Assembly (NCBI RefSeq): GCF_016921115.1
Contig: NZ_JAFFZS010000022.1
Span: 57,606-121,605, forward strand
From: Streptomyces actuosus
GTDB lineage: Bacteria; Actinomycetota; Actinomycetes; Streptomycetales; Streptomycetaceae
Reading direction: 5' to 3'
DNA length: 64,000 nt
Of this stretch, positions 43,712 through 52,431 are shown one piece after another. Position 1 is the first letter of the stretch. Every line of letters starts with the position of its first letter. A program made the translations under genes and the position numbers. Under the pieces are notes generated by a model. It saw only the letters and a program-made list of their open reading frames with translations. It was not told where the DNA came from and searched no databases.

Positions 43712-44384
43712 TCACTGCACCAGCTCGGCGTGCGGATGGTCAGGGGACGCCGGATAGGCGTGGAGCTGCAGGTCATAGCCTCGGGCACGGGCGATCCGGG
43801 TGTGGTTCGCCGACCGGACGCCAGGGGGAAGCAGGTCGCTGGCCTGGTCCCCTTCGGGGGCCCAGCTCTTGGTACTGCCCTTCCCTTCGGTCGAGGCGAT
43901 GGTCAGCAGCGGGTCCATCTCGGCGCCGCGCGTGAGGCAGGTCCGGGGCACGGGGTCGGTGAGAGCCAACGGGTCCAGCCACCGGCCTTCCAGCCGGGAG
44001 AGATGGACAGCTTGTTCATGCAGAACTCCCCGGGGCCACGGCGTAGGAACTGCCCGCCGCGGCCCCGGCGGCCTGCCACCTGTCCCAGTCCGCCAGCTGT
44101 ACCTGCAGCTCCTTGCTCAGCTCCATGAAGTTGGGGGCTCGATGACCTCCTCCGGCGAGAGGAGGCATGGCTGGGCAGGTAGCCGGGGAACTCGACCGCG
44201 GGCGGCTCGGGGGATGTGTCGAGGACATCGGTGACCGCGACGGCCGACCGCCAGAACAGCGCGATGCTGGGGTGGGGGTGGTCTGGGTGGTCGAAGGGAC
44301 ACCACAGCACCTGGAGCAGATCGGCGTCCGCCTGCCCGGGAGGGCGCGGCAGGGGGACGTCGCCCATGTGCAAGCATGGTTCAT
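43712..44384 (-). pseudogene. Multiply frameshifted conserved hypothetical protein
   Basis: Pieces in three minus-strand frames match successive parts of one conserved Streptomyces hypothetical protein: MHMGDVPLPRPPGQADADLL, VLWCPFDHPDHPHPSIALFW, RSAVAVTDVLDTSPEPPAVE; then ELSKELQVQLADWDRWQAAG; then PGWKAGGWTRW with TDPVPRTCLTRGAEMDPLLT, ending YPASPDHPHAELVQ-stop. At least two frameshifts are needed, so it is a pseudogene. Function of the intact family is unknown. Confidence 0.6.
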
Positions 44385-44457
44385 GCCGCCGGCTTCAGAG
44401 GTCCCGAGGAAATTGTTGATCAGGTGACGGTCGGCTTGTTCGCTCGTAGTTTCCGGC

Positions 44458-44600
44458 GTGGGGAAGGGAATGCCGCGGCCGAGGGTCGTGTCGGATGAAC
44501 TGTGGTCGCTGATAAGCCGCTGCTGCCGGTGCCGGTGCCGAAGCTGGTGGCGGGGCGGCTGCGGGCGCCGGATCGGCAGGCGTTGTGCGGTGAATTTGCT
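44458..44600 (+). pseudogene. IS5-family transposase N-terminal remnant
   Basis: The plus strand from GTG 44458 reads GKGMPRPRVVSDELWSLIS and, after a one-base shift, PLLPVPVPKLVAGRLRAPDR then QALCGE, the start of IS5-type transposases. It ends abruptly at about 44600 where the IS1380 remnant begins. Confidence 0.62.
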
Positions 44601-44602
44601 GG

Positions 44603-44812
44603 TCAGTCAGGGTCGGGCAGCTGGGTGAGCGAGTCGAGGGCTGCGGTGATTTGACCGGTCCAGGGCCAGTGCCGGGCCAGGCGGAGGATGCGCCGGCGGC
44701 CGGTGGTCACGAGCTGTCCGGCCGCGGTGAGGGTCGCGACCGGTTCACCCGTGCCGCCCGGCCCGTGGTCGACGAACCCCATCAGCGGGTGGTGGCCGTA
44801 GTTCGCTTCCAT
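44603..44812 (-). pseudogene. IS1380-family transposase remnant
   Basis: The minus-strand 69-codon frame joins HPLMGFVDHGPGGTGEPVAT, resembling the internal DDE region, to VTTGRRRILRLARHWPWTGQ then ITAALDSLTQLPDPD-stop, resembling the C-terminus of IS1380-type transposases. The middle is deleted. Confidence 0.5.
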
Positions 44813-44833
44813 GGGCGCAGCCGGGCAGGTGAC

Positions 44834-44965
44834 TCAGCTGGGCGTGCATCGGGCCTCGACGCGTATCACCTCGCCGGCCGTCTGCACGGACACGACGGCG
44901 ACACCTGGGATCCACGGGAACGACAACTCCTGCAACTGGGACCACACCTCGTGCACGGTCTCCGA
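44834..44965 (-). pseudogene. ISL3-family transposase N-terminal remnant
   Basis: SETVHEVWSQLQELSFPWIP, then GVAVVSVQTAGEVIRVEARC, matches the N-terminal region of ISL3-type transposases, just before the zinc-finger part. A stop follows at 44834. With the IS5 and IS1380 pieces it forms a 500-bp graveyard of three families; 44966-45119 has no gene. Confidence 0.48.
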
Positions 44966-45119
44966 ATCTCGGCCGCACCATCCGTACGAGGAGCGATGTC
45001 GAGGCGACTTCCGCATCATTCGACGGAAGATCAGCAGCTACAAGGCGCGACCGGCTCACGAATCTTGCGGCAGACCCTCGCGCGCCGGTCTGCCGCTACG
45101 TCGGAGCGTCTTCCTCGGC

Positions 45120-45788
45120 TCACTCGGCACGGGGGCGGACCAGGCCGTGATCGTAGGCGAAGATGACCGCCTGAACACGGTCGCGGGCACCGATCTTGGA
45201 CAGGACGCGGCCGACATGGGTCTTCACCGTGGACTCCGACAGGACGAATCGGCTGGCGATTTCACCGTTGCTCCAGCCCTTGCCGATGGCGACGAGGATC
45301 TCGCGCTCTCGGTCGGTGAGAGAGCCCAGTCTCAGGTCCTCGGCGGAGCCGTCGTCGCCCGGCGGCACGAGACGAGCGAACTCGTGGAGGAGGCGGCGGG
45401 TGAGTGCGGGGGCGATCACCGCATCCCCGACAGCGACCGCCCGGATGCCCGCCAGGAGTTCCTCGGGGCGGGCGTCCTTGAGGAGGAAGCCGCTGGCTCC
45501 GGCGCGCAGGGCGGTGTATACGTACTCGTCGATGTCGAAGGTGGTCAGGATGAGGACGCGGGAGCGGTCGCCGGCGGCGACGATCCGGCGGGTGGCCTCG
45601 ATGCCGTCCACGCCGGGCATGCGTACGTCCATGAGGACGACGTCGGGACGCAGTTCGGCGGCCTTGCGCACGGCTTCAGCCCCATGGGCGGCCTCGCCGA
45701 CCACCTCCGTCTCGGGCACGGAGTCGAGGAGCATGCGGAAGCCGTACCGCTGGAGCGGCTGGTCGTCCACGACGAGCACGGTGGTCAC
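45120..45788 (-). CDS. NarL/LuxR-type response regulator
   Basis: 222 residues. Receiver with VVDDQPLQRYG and D54 in PDVVLMDVRMPGVDG, switch threonine VLILTTFDIDEYV and lysine FLLKDARPEE; C-terminal LuxR HTH DLRLGSLTDREREILVAIGK with SNGEIASRFVLSESTVKTHV. ATG 45788 overlaps the kinase stop (ATGA). It is the last gene of an operon with an ABC exporter and is a likely regulator of that operon. Confidence 0.9.
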   Translation of the reverse strand: MTTVLVVDDQPLQRYGFRMLLDSVPETEVVGEAAHGAEAVRKAAELRPDVVLMDVRMPGVDGIEATRRIVAAGDRSRVLILTTFDIDEYVYTALRAGASGFLLKDARPEELLAGIRAVAVGDAVIAPALTRRLLHEFARLVPPGDDGSAEDLRLGSLTDREREILVAIGKGWSNGEIASRFVLSESTVKTHVGRVLSKIGARDRVQAVIFAYDHGLVRPRAE

Positions 45789-47092
45789 CGCGCACCGTCC
45801 TGGGGAGTCAGGTCGAGGTCGGCCCGTACTGTCCAGCCGACGCCCGCGGGGCTCGCGCTGACGTGCCCGCCATAGAGTGCCGCTCGTTCTCGCATGCCCA
45901 CCAGGCCGTGTCCTTCCTCGTTCGTCGTGCAGGGACGGCCGGTCGGGGTGAGTGGGCCGGAATCTTGGACGGTGATGGTCAGCCGCGTGTCCTCCACGAC
46001 GATCGCCAGGTTCGCACGGGCACCCGCGCCGGCGTGTTTCAGCGTGTTCGTCAGGGCTTCCTGCACGATGCGGTAGACCGTCAGCTGCACACCGTTGTCC
46101 AGGGCATCGGTGTCTCCGGCCCTACGGTAGACGACCTCCAGGCCAGCAGCGCGCACGCTCTCGCACAGTACGTCGATGTCGGTGAGACCGGGCTGCGGGC
46201 TCATCTCGGGCTCGGTCGGCACACCGTCCGCCTCACGCAGGACGCCGAGCACCCGCCGCAGTTCCCCCAGAGCCTGGCGGCCTGTGTCGCTGATGAGGTG
46301 CAGGGCCTCTTTCCCCCGCTCGGGGGCGGCGGCAGTGGCGTAGGCGCCCGCGTCAGCGAGAGTGATGATGACGGACAGGTTGTGGCCGACGATGTCGTGC
46401 ATCTCGCGGGCCACCCGTGCCCGTTCGGCCGCGACGGCAAGTCTGCCGCGCTGGTCGCGTTCGGTCTCCAGCCGGGCCGCGCGGTCCCGCAGCCCGGCCA
46501 GCTGAGCCCGCCGGATGCGGATCACCAGCCCGAGCGCGAGGGCGGCGGTCGCTGTGCTGAGCAGGAAGAAGAGCGCGTCCCAGACCGGCACCGCCGCCGA
46601 GGCCCGCGCAGCGACCAGACTCAGCGCACCCGCTGTGACCACGCATGCCCGGGGAAGCTGCCGTAGCCGGCCGTGCAGGGCAAGGCTGTAGAGGGCGACG
46701 AAGAGGGAGACGTCCGCACGAAGTGCGGCGCCGAGCGCCCACTGGAGGACGAACACGCCCGTGACGGCGCCGAAGGCGGCGGCGGGTGCCCGTCGCCGCC
46801 ACAACAGAGGCAGCACCAGCCCGGCCTGCAGGACCAGCATGCCCGCCAGGGGCAACCGGGTGAACGCCACCTGGAAGCGGCGTGGGCCGTCGCCGTCGTC
46901 GTCCCTGCCGAGCACGCCGACCGCGTGCAGCAGGTCAGGGAGACAGAACAGCAGGAGGACCAGAACCACCACCGCGGTGTCCAGCACCCACGGACGGGCC
47001 CGGTCGGCGTGCCGAAGCCGCTGGCCGGCCCGGCCGAGCCGGGCGACCAGCGGCCCCATCCCGGTGAGATCTTCGGTGGTCACGGTGGTCAT
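45785..47092 (-). CDS. Sensor histidine kinase (NarL-partner, HisKA_3 type)
   Basis: 435 residues with four to six N-terminal membrane spans (VLDTAVVVLVLLLFCLPDLL, ALSLVAARASAAVPVWDALF and others), then a coiled region and the HisKA_3 box RARVAREMHDIVGHNLSVII. The ATPase part contains VYRIVQEALTNTLKHAGAGA (N-box) and EEGHGLVGMRERAALYGGHV. ATG 47092 follows the permease gene by 26 bp. No large sensor domain is present, so the stimulus is probably membrane-related or received from the linked ABC transporter. Confidence 0.87.
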   Translation of the reverse strand: MTTVTTEDLTGMGPLVARLGRAGQRLRHADRARPWVLDTAVVVLVLLLFCLPDLLHAVGVLGRDDDGDGPRRFQVAFTRLPLAGMLVLQAGLVLPLLWRRRAPAAAFGAVTGVFVLQWALGAALRADVSLFVALYSLALHGRLRQLPRACVVTAGALSLVAARASAAVPVWDALFFLLSTATAALALGLVIRIRRAQLAGLRDRAARLETERDQRGRLAVAAERARVAREMHDIVGHNLSVIITLADAGAYATAAAPERGKEALHLISDTGRQALGELRRVLGVLREADGVPTEPEMSPQPGLTDIDVLCESVRAAGLEVVYRRAGDTDALDNGVQLTVYRIVQEALTNTLKHAGAGARANLAIVVEDTRLTITVQDSGPLTPTGRPCTTNEEGHGLVGMRERAALYGGHVSASPAGVGWTVRADLDLTPQDGAR

Positions 47093-47118
47093 CAGACCAT
47101 GATGCGGGTGGCTGCCGC

Positions 47119-47970
47119 TCAGACGTCGCTGCGCAGCAGCCGGTAGGCCGCTCCGGCCAGTGCCAGGGCTGCCCATCCGAGGAATACCAGGAGCCCGGCG
47201 CCCGGCGACAGGGAGGTCGAGTCATGGGTCAGGGCGAACATCGACTCGCCCGCGTGGCTGGGGAGATAGGAGTCGATGTCGCCCTGCCACGAGCTGGGCA
47301 GCAGGGAGACCAGCCCGGGTACGAGCATGAGCGCGGCCACGAGCACCGAGATGCCACCGGCCACGGACCGCAGCAGCGCTCCCAGCGCGGTGCCGATCAC
47401 GCCGACCATGCCGAGGTAGAGCCCGGCGCCCAGGAGGCTGCGGACGACGCCGGCATGGCCGAGACTCATGGCGGCGGGCGTGCCGGAGACAATCCGGCTG
47501 CCGACCAGGAAGGCTGCGAAGGCGCCGACCGTCGCCATGACCAGTGCGACCAGCCCGTACACCGTCGCCTTGGACCACAGCACGGGCAGCCGGCGAGGCA
47601 CCGCGGCCAGGGTCGAGCGGATCATGCCGGTGGAGTACTCGCCCGCCGTGACCAGCACGCCGAGCACGCCGAGTGCCAGCTGGGCGAAGTTCGTGCCGGA
47701 GAGGGACAGGCTCACTGCCGTCGCGGTGGCGAAGTCGCGGTCCATGTGCCGGCCGGAGTCGAGATTCGACGTGTAGTGGCTCGCGGCGATGACACCGAAG
47801 GCGACGAGGAACAGCAGGCCCAGGCCGAGGGTGATCCAGGTGGAGCGCAGCGACCAGAGCTTGGCCCACTCCGAGGCGAGCACGCGACGTCCGGTCACCC
47901 GGTAGGCGGGCCGGGCCGACTCGGCCTGGCCGGCCTCGGGAGTCTCGGGGGTTGCCGCGAGGGTGCTCAT
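47119..47970 (-). CDS. ABC-2-type permease
   Basis: 283 residues with about six hydrophobic segments (ITLGLGLLFLVAFGVIAASH, FAQLALGVLGVLVTAGEYST, GLVALVMATVGAFAAFLVGS, GLYLGMVGVIGTALGALLRS, GISVLVAALMLVPGLVSLLP, GLLVFLGWAALALAGAAYRL). EYSTGMIRSTLAAVPRR is typical of ABC-2 exporter permeases linked to drug or lantibiotic self-protection. ATG 47970 overlaps the ATPase stop as ATGA. Confidence 0.85.
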   Translation of the reverse strand: MSTLAATPETPEAGQAESARPAYRVTGRRVLASEWAKLWSLRSTWITLGLGLLFLVAFGVIAASHYTSNLDSGRHMDRDFATATAVSLSLSGTNFAQLALGVLGVLVTAGEYSTGMIRSTLAAVPRRLPVLWSKATVYGLVALVMATVGAFAAFLVGSRIVSGTPAAMSLGHAGVVRSLLGAGLYLGMVGVIGTALGALLRSVAGGISVLVAALMLVPGLVSLLPSSWQGDIDSYLPSHAGESMFALTHDSTSLSPGAGLLVFLGWAALALAGAAYRLLRSDV

Positions 47971-48905
47971 GCCGCGCTCCCGGAGGTCTCGTCGCCGGTC
48001 GTGGAGCCGTGGTACTCCACGGCGTCCCTGGTCAGTTCCATGAACGCCTCCTCCAGCGACACCGCCTTCGTGGTCAGCTCGAACAGAGGGATTCCGTGCT
48101 CGGCCGCCTTCAACCCGATCTCACGGGCGGACAGGCCGGTCACCTGCAGTTCCTCGGAGCCGATGCGGCAGGTGATCTCCACGCCCGGCCCGGCCAGCAC
48201 GTCTCGCAGGTGCGCGGGGTCGTCCGTCGCCACCTGAACGGTGTCGCCGCCCGCCTCGCGCACCAGGTCCTGCACGGTCGTGTCGGCCAGCAGTCGGCCA
48301 CGCCCGACGATGATCAGGTGATCCGCGACCAGGGACACCTCGCTCATCAGGTGGGAGGAGACGAACACTGTGCGTCCCTCGGCCGCGAGCGCGGTCAGCA
48401 GGTTCCGGATCCAGAGAACGCCCTCGGGGTCCAGTCCGTTGACCGGCTCGTCGAGCATCACGGTCTGCGGGTCGCCGAGCAGGGCCGCCGCGATACCGAG
48501 CCGCTGCCCCATGCCGAGGGAGAAGGCACCGGCCCGCATCTTCGCGACACTGCCGAGACCGGCCACTTCGATGACCTCGTCGACGCGTCGGGGCGGAATG
48601 CCGTGGGTCAGCGCCAGCGCACGGAGGTGGTTGTAGGCCGAGCGGCCCGGATGGATCGACTTCGCCTCAAGCAGCGCCCCGACCTCCTGCAGCGGAGCCT
48701 GGTGACGGGCGTAACGCCGTCCGTTCACGGTGACGGAGCCGCGCGTCGGTGCGTCCAGCCCGACGATCATGCGCATCGTCGTCGACTTGCCCGCACCATT
48801 GGGCCCCAGGAAGCCGGTCACCGTGCCGGGCTTCACGGTGAAGTCCAGCCCGTCGACGGCTGTCTTCTCCCCGTACCTCTTGGTGAGCTGCTGTGCCTCG
48901 ATCAT
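47967..48905 (-). CDS. ABC exporter ATPase (DrrA/BcrA type)
   Basis: 312 residues. Walker A FLGPNGAGKSTTMRMIVGLD, Q-loop region VGALLEAKSIHPGRSAYNHL, signature FSLGMGQRLGIAAALLGDPQ, Walker B VMLDEPVNGLDPEGVLWIRN, switch SSHLMSEV. A C-terminal regulatory tail of about 90 residues follows. The family exports antibiotics, peptides or lipids, often as a resistance unit with a two-component system. It is the first gene of the operon ATPase-permease-kinase-regulator. Confidence 0.87.
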   Translation of the reverse strand: MIEAQQLTKRYGEKTAVDGLDFTVKPGTVTGFLGPNGAGKSTTMRMIVGLDAPTRGSVTVNGRRYARHQAPLQEVGALLEAKSIHPGRSAYNHLRALALTHGIPPRRVDEVIEVAGLGSVAKMRAGAFSLGMGQRLGIAAALLGDPQTVMLDEPVNGLDPEGVLWIRNLLTALAAEGRTVFVSSHLMSEVSLVADHLIIVGRGRLLADTTVQDLVREAGGDTVQVATDDPAHLRDVLAGPGVEITCRIGSEELQVTGLSAREIGLKAAEHGIPLFELTTKAVSLEEAFMELTRDAVEYHGSTTGDETSGSAA

Positions 48906-48987
48906 CCGGTTTCTCTCTCTCGGATCGTGGCGCCCGAAAGCGCGTGACGCCTCCTCCGTCACGCTAAGCCCGCGAACTGCCGGATCC

Positions 48988-49027
48988 GGTGGTACCCGGG
49001 AGTGATCAGTGACGGCCGGGTGGTACC
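48988..49027. promoter_or_regulatory. Direct repeats upstream of the ABC/two-component operon
   Basis: GGTGGTACC occurs at 48988-48996 and 49019-49027, 31 bp apart (three helix turns), each within CCGG-flanked CCGGTGGTACCCGG/CCGGGTGGTACCGG. They lie 83-122 bp upstream of the ATPase start and are likely sites for the operon's response regulator. Confidence 0.5.
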
Positions 49028-49806
49028 GGGGTACTAGACCTACCGGTGAAATGCAGCTCGTCAGGCCACGGAATGCCCGTGTCCCGCCGACTGCGGCTGA
49101 TTCAAGCGACGGCGAGAGGTCCCGGATCAACGGTCCAGGCGGCCGGCACCGCCCACCGGCGGTGCGCTCCTGGATGCGGCGTGGGCCGCACCCCGAGCCC
49201 GCTGCGCGCTGTCCAGCATGTGATCGCTGTCGGATGTGGCATGGGCGAGGCGTGCACAGCACGCTGCCAGAAGGAGCCCGCCCGCCACAGAGGGCAGGCT
49301 TCGGCGTGCCGGTGGCGGAGCCAGGAAGGCCCGTCCCCGCTGGGGCACTGCGCGAGTGGACCGCTTCCTACGCGTTCCCGCCCGGAAGACGGCAGGGGAC
49401 CATGGCCGGACTCCATCAGGCACCGCGCCGCGACGGGCGAGGCCCCGCCGACGGTCGGCCCACGACTCCCGCCGTGCCAAGCGCCCGTATCCGCCAAGTC
49501 GCCCCCTCACTCCGCGCACGCGGCATCCACGCGGCGCGCGCCACGGACAGCAACAAGAACGGCAAGGTGTGGGCCCTCACCCACACCCCGCCGTCATGAC
49601 CGGCCGCCTGCCCCGAGGCGCCCCGGATCGGCATCCCGCCGCCCGGGCGCCGCTGCTTCCGGGGGGACACGCGGGTGACGACGAAGAGGGCGCGTCCCGT
49701 ACCGAATGACCGACCCCCGTTGTGCTCCGCTCGCGACCTCCTCGACCCCGACATCACGCGAATCCGCTGGCCACAGACCCAGAAGAACGGCCCGCGAAGT
49801 CCGGGT
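49028..49806. other. 779-bp stretch without a recognised gene
   Basis: Frames on both strands are proline/arginine-rich shadows. A plus-strand frame ends ATDSNKNGKVWALTHTPPS-stop at 49599 with somewhat protein-like composition, but no start or family can be named. Confidence 0.4.
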
Positions 49807-50529
49807 CTAGCGGTCCGTGCCGAAGTAGCGGTCACCGAAGTCGCCGATGCCGGGCACCATGTAGGCGTTCTCGTTGAGCCTCTCCTCGATCGCGGACGTC
49901 ACGATCCGTACGTCGGGGAAGCGCTCGCACACTGCCGTGATGCCTTCCGGCACGGTGATGAAGTTGACGAAGACGATGTTCTCCTCGGGCACGCCCAGTT
50001 CGAGGAGCAGCTCGATGGCGGCCACCGCCGTGCCGCCCGTCGCCAGCATCGGGTCGAGCAGCAGGACGTGGCGGTCGGCGATGTCGTCGGGCAGCGCCTG
50101 GTAGTACAGGTGCGGTCGCTTGGTTGTCTTGTCGCGCTGGATGAGGATCTTGCCGATCCTGATCCCCGGGATCACCGCGCGCAGTTCGCTCTCCATGCTC
50201 TCCCCGGCACGCACGATGGGCACGGCGAGCAGCCCGTCGGCGAAGCGCAGCCCGCGGTACGTGCTGCCGACCGGGGTCCGGACGTCGTACGGCTCGAAGG
50301 GCAGGAGGTCGAGGGCGGCCTCGGTCAGGAGGCGGATGATCCGGCCGGCGTGGAACACGAAGTCTCGACGGCTGGCCTCCCGGTCCCGGACGACGGTGTG
50401 CAGGGCGCGGAGCTGGTTGGTCTGGGGCAGCAGGTGGACGTTGCGGCCCAGGTACTGCTCGATGGAGGCGACGGGTGCGGGGCCGGTCCAGGCGGCTGCG
50501 TCGCTGGTCTGCCGGAGTGCGGTGGTCAT
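49807..50529 (-). CDS. minD: Uracil phosphoribosyltransferase (minD-like)
   Basis: 240 residues. TVVRDREASRRDFVFHAGRI, LLAVPIVRAGESMESELRAV, GKILIQRDKTTKRPHLYYQA and the PRPP loop LLDPMLATGGTAVAAIELLL define uracil phosphoribosyltransferase (uracil + PRPP to UMP). The Streptomyces housekeeping copy is expected elsewhere; this one ends the minus-strand min cluster. In the minimycin producer the cluster copy enlarges the UMP pool and protects the host against the C-nucleotide antimetabolite, so the same self-resistance role is inferred. ATG 50529 is 25 bp after minC. The symbol is by context. Confidence 0.85.
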   Translation of the reverse strand: MTTALRQTSDAAAWTGPAPVASIEQYLGRNVHLLPQTNQLRALHTVVRDREASRRDFVFHAGRIIRLLTEAALDLLPFEPYDVRTPVGSTYRGLRFADGLLAVPIVRAGESMESELRAVIPGIRIGKILIQRDKTTKRPHLYYQALPDDIADRHVLLLDPMLATGGTAVAAIELLLELGVPEENIVFVNFITVPEGITAVCERFPDVRIVTSAIEERLNENAYMVPGIGDFGDRYFGTDR

Positions 50530-50554
50530 CTCTGGTCCTTGGCTGGGAGGGCGG

Positions 50555-52396
50555 TCAGTCGGTCGGCGGCTGCTCGAAGGTGGGCGGAAGCTCCGGCGTC
50601 GCGGTGAACTGGCCCGCGGCGACCCGGTAGATCGACCTGCCGCCCGTGCGGTGCCACAACTCGCGCATCACGTGGACGAGCTTGGGGTTGTGCTCTTCCT
50701 CCTCCTCGACGGCCCGGGCGATGTGCCAGTCCCATTCGCGGGTCCAGCGCGGGTCGGAGAGGTCGTCCGTCGCGGTGTCGAAGAGGCCGTCGAGCGCGGT
50801 CAGCTTCCCGGGCGTGGAGAAGTGGCCGCGGGAGAACAGCACGCCCAGGATGCCGGTCCAGTACGCCTTGACCACACCGGGGCGCTCTTCGGCGGGGAGC
50901 GCATCGGAGATGGCCCGCATCGCGTGCAGAGCGGTGATGAGGTGGAGGAGCAGGAAGTCGCCCGGCTCCGCCAGGTACAGCAGGGTGACCGCGTAGGCCA
51001 GTTCGTCCCAGCTGGCGGCGGGGTCCTGTCCCTCGATCCAGCCGGGAGCGTCGTGGATCAGGGGGTGGCCCTCGCCGAGCATCCGGGCGATCCGGTACTG
51101 GAGGCCGGACCTGCGCAGCTCCGGGTGGATGTCGGCCGAGGTCTCGCCGACCAGGTTCTCCACCTGTGCGCCGAGCTGCGGCTGGTTCGCCTCCCAGTGG
51201 CGGGCGATCCGCAGCAGCGAGTCCTTCGGCGTCTCCGCTTCCTGTGCGGCCGCGGGGACCGAGCGCTCGGGATGGCAGCTCACGTAGGAGAACGCCAGGT
51301 AGGAGATGCCCTCGATGGCCATCCAGCGGTGACCTGCGGCCAGTGCCCAGCCCAGGTGGATGGTCGCGTGCTGGAGCGCTCCGGCCCAGCCGGGCAGCAG
51401 CTGCGGCAGGTAGCGGCGCAGCAGTTCGGGCATCCCCAGTTCCCGCTCGCGCCGGTCGAAGAACTCGCAGTAGGCGGCCCAGTCCTGGCGCTTGCCGACG
51501 AACTCCAGCCAGTTGTCGTCGTCGATGGTCCGCCCGGCCGGCCTGGCCGACTCGACCGCGCAGCCGTACGGCGTCATCCGGATGTAGTTGTCGTGGTAGT
51601 CCCTGATCCGCTCCGGCGCGACGCCGAGACCGGCGAGCGCGACCACCGCGTGCTTGACGTGGTTGGTCAGGTGGCCGTTGAACTCGATGTGGTACGTGCG
51701 GTCGTCCAGCAGCCCGTCGACCAGGCCGGAGCCGGGCAGCATGCCGAGGATGTACGCCACGACCTCCGGGAACGTCTCGGCCACATGGGACGGCCCGGCC
51801 GACAGGAGCTCCGCCCGGCCGTGCACTCCGTACGTGACCGCGATCGACCCGGTTCCGGCCGAATGCGCCATCTTCAGGTCGTGGGTGGTGTCACCGACCA
51901 TCACGGCGTCCTCGGGGCGGGCACCGAGCTGTTCGAGGATGCGCAGCCCCGACTCGGGGTGCGGCTTGGGGTGGGCGACGTCGTCCGCACCGATCAGCAC
52001 GGCGAACTGCTCACGCAGTCCGGCCGCGGCGAGCAGGGCGTCGGCGCTGCGGTGGAACTTGCTCGTGGCCACCGTCAACGTCACGCCGTGCCGCCGCAGT
52101 TCGGCCAGGCCCTCGGCGACGCCGGGGAAGACCAGCGAGCGGGCGCGGGGCAGGATGACGGTGCGGAACGCCTCCTGGTAGCGGGCGACGCCGTCGGCGA
52201 CGACGGGGTCGTCCTGCGGGGCGCCCAGCAGCTTGGCGAACGCCTGTTCCAGCGGCAGGCCGATGGTGGCCCGGACGTCCGCCTCCTCCCGGGGGCTCTC
52301 GCCGAGCGCCTCGAAGGCGGCGGCGAACGTCTCGACGATCGCCCGCGGGGAGTCGACGAGCGTGCCGTCCAGGTCGAACATGGCCACGTGTGTCAC
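50555..52396 (-). CDS. minC: HAD phosphatase fused to questin-oxidase-like (DUF4243) domain (minC-like)
   Basis: About 613 residues. N-terminal HAD domain (about 1-220): VAMFDLDGTLVDSPRAIVET (DxDGT), VTLTVATSKFHRSADALLAA, DAVMVGDTTHDLKMAHSAGT (GDxxxD). C-terminal domain from LLDDRTYHIEFNGHLTNHVK onward with YHDNYIRMTPYGCAVESARP and HATIHLGWALAAGHRWMAIE is the questin-oxidase-like/DUF4243 fold. The fusion and its place between minB and minD match MinC, where the HAD part dephosphorylates the nucleotide (self-resistance) and the DUF4243 part acts in biosynthesis. GTG 52396 has GAGGAAG upstream; GTG 52435, coupled to the minB stop, is an alternative. Confidence 0.85.
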   Translation of the reverse strand: MTHVAMFDLDGTLVDSPRAIVETFAAAFEALGESPREEADVRATIGLPLEQAFAKLLGAPQDDPVVADGVARYQEAFRTVILPRARSLVFPGVAEGLAELRRHGVTLTVATSKFHRSADALLAAAGLREQFAVLIGADDVAHPKPHPESGLRILEQLGARPEDAVMVGDTTHDLKMAHSAGTGSIAVTYGVHGRAELLSAGPSHVAETFPEVVAYILGMLPGSGLVDGLLDDRTYHIEFNGHLTNHVKHAVVALAGLGVAPERIRDYHDNYIRMTPYGCAVESARPAGRTIDDDNWLEFVGKRQDWAAYCEFFDRRERELGMPELLRRYLPQLLPGWAGALQHATIHLGWALAAGHRWMAIEGISYLAFSYVSCHPERSVPAAAQEAETPKDSLLRIARHWEANQPQLGAQVENLVGETSADIHPELRRSGLQYRIARMLGEGHPLIHDAPGWIEGQDPAASWDELAYAVTLLYLAEPGDFLLLHLITALHAMRAISDALPAEERPGVVKAYWTGILGVLFSRGHFSTPGKLTALDGLFDTATDDLSDPRWTREWDWHIARAVEEEEEHNPKLVHVMRELWHRTGGRSIYRVAAGQFTATPELPPTFEQPPTD

Positions 52397-52431
52397 GGCT
52401 TCCTCATTTTCTTCTGTATCCCTGGTGGTGC

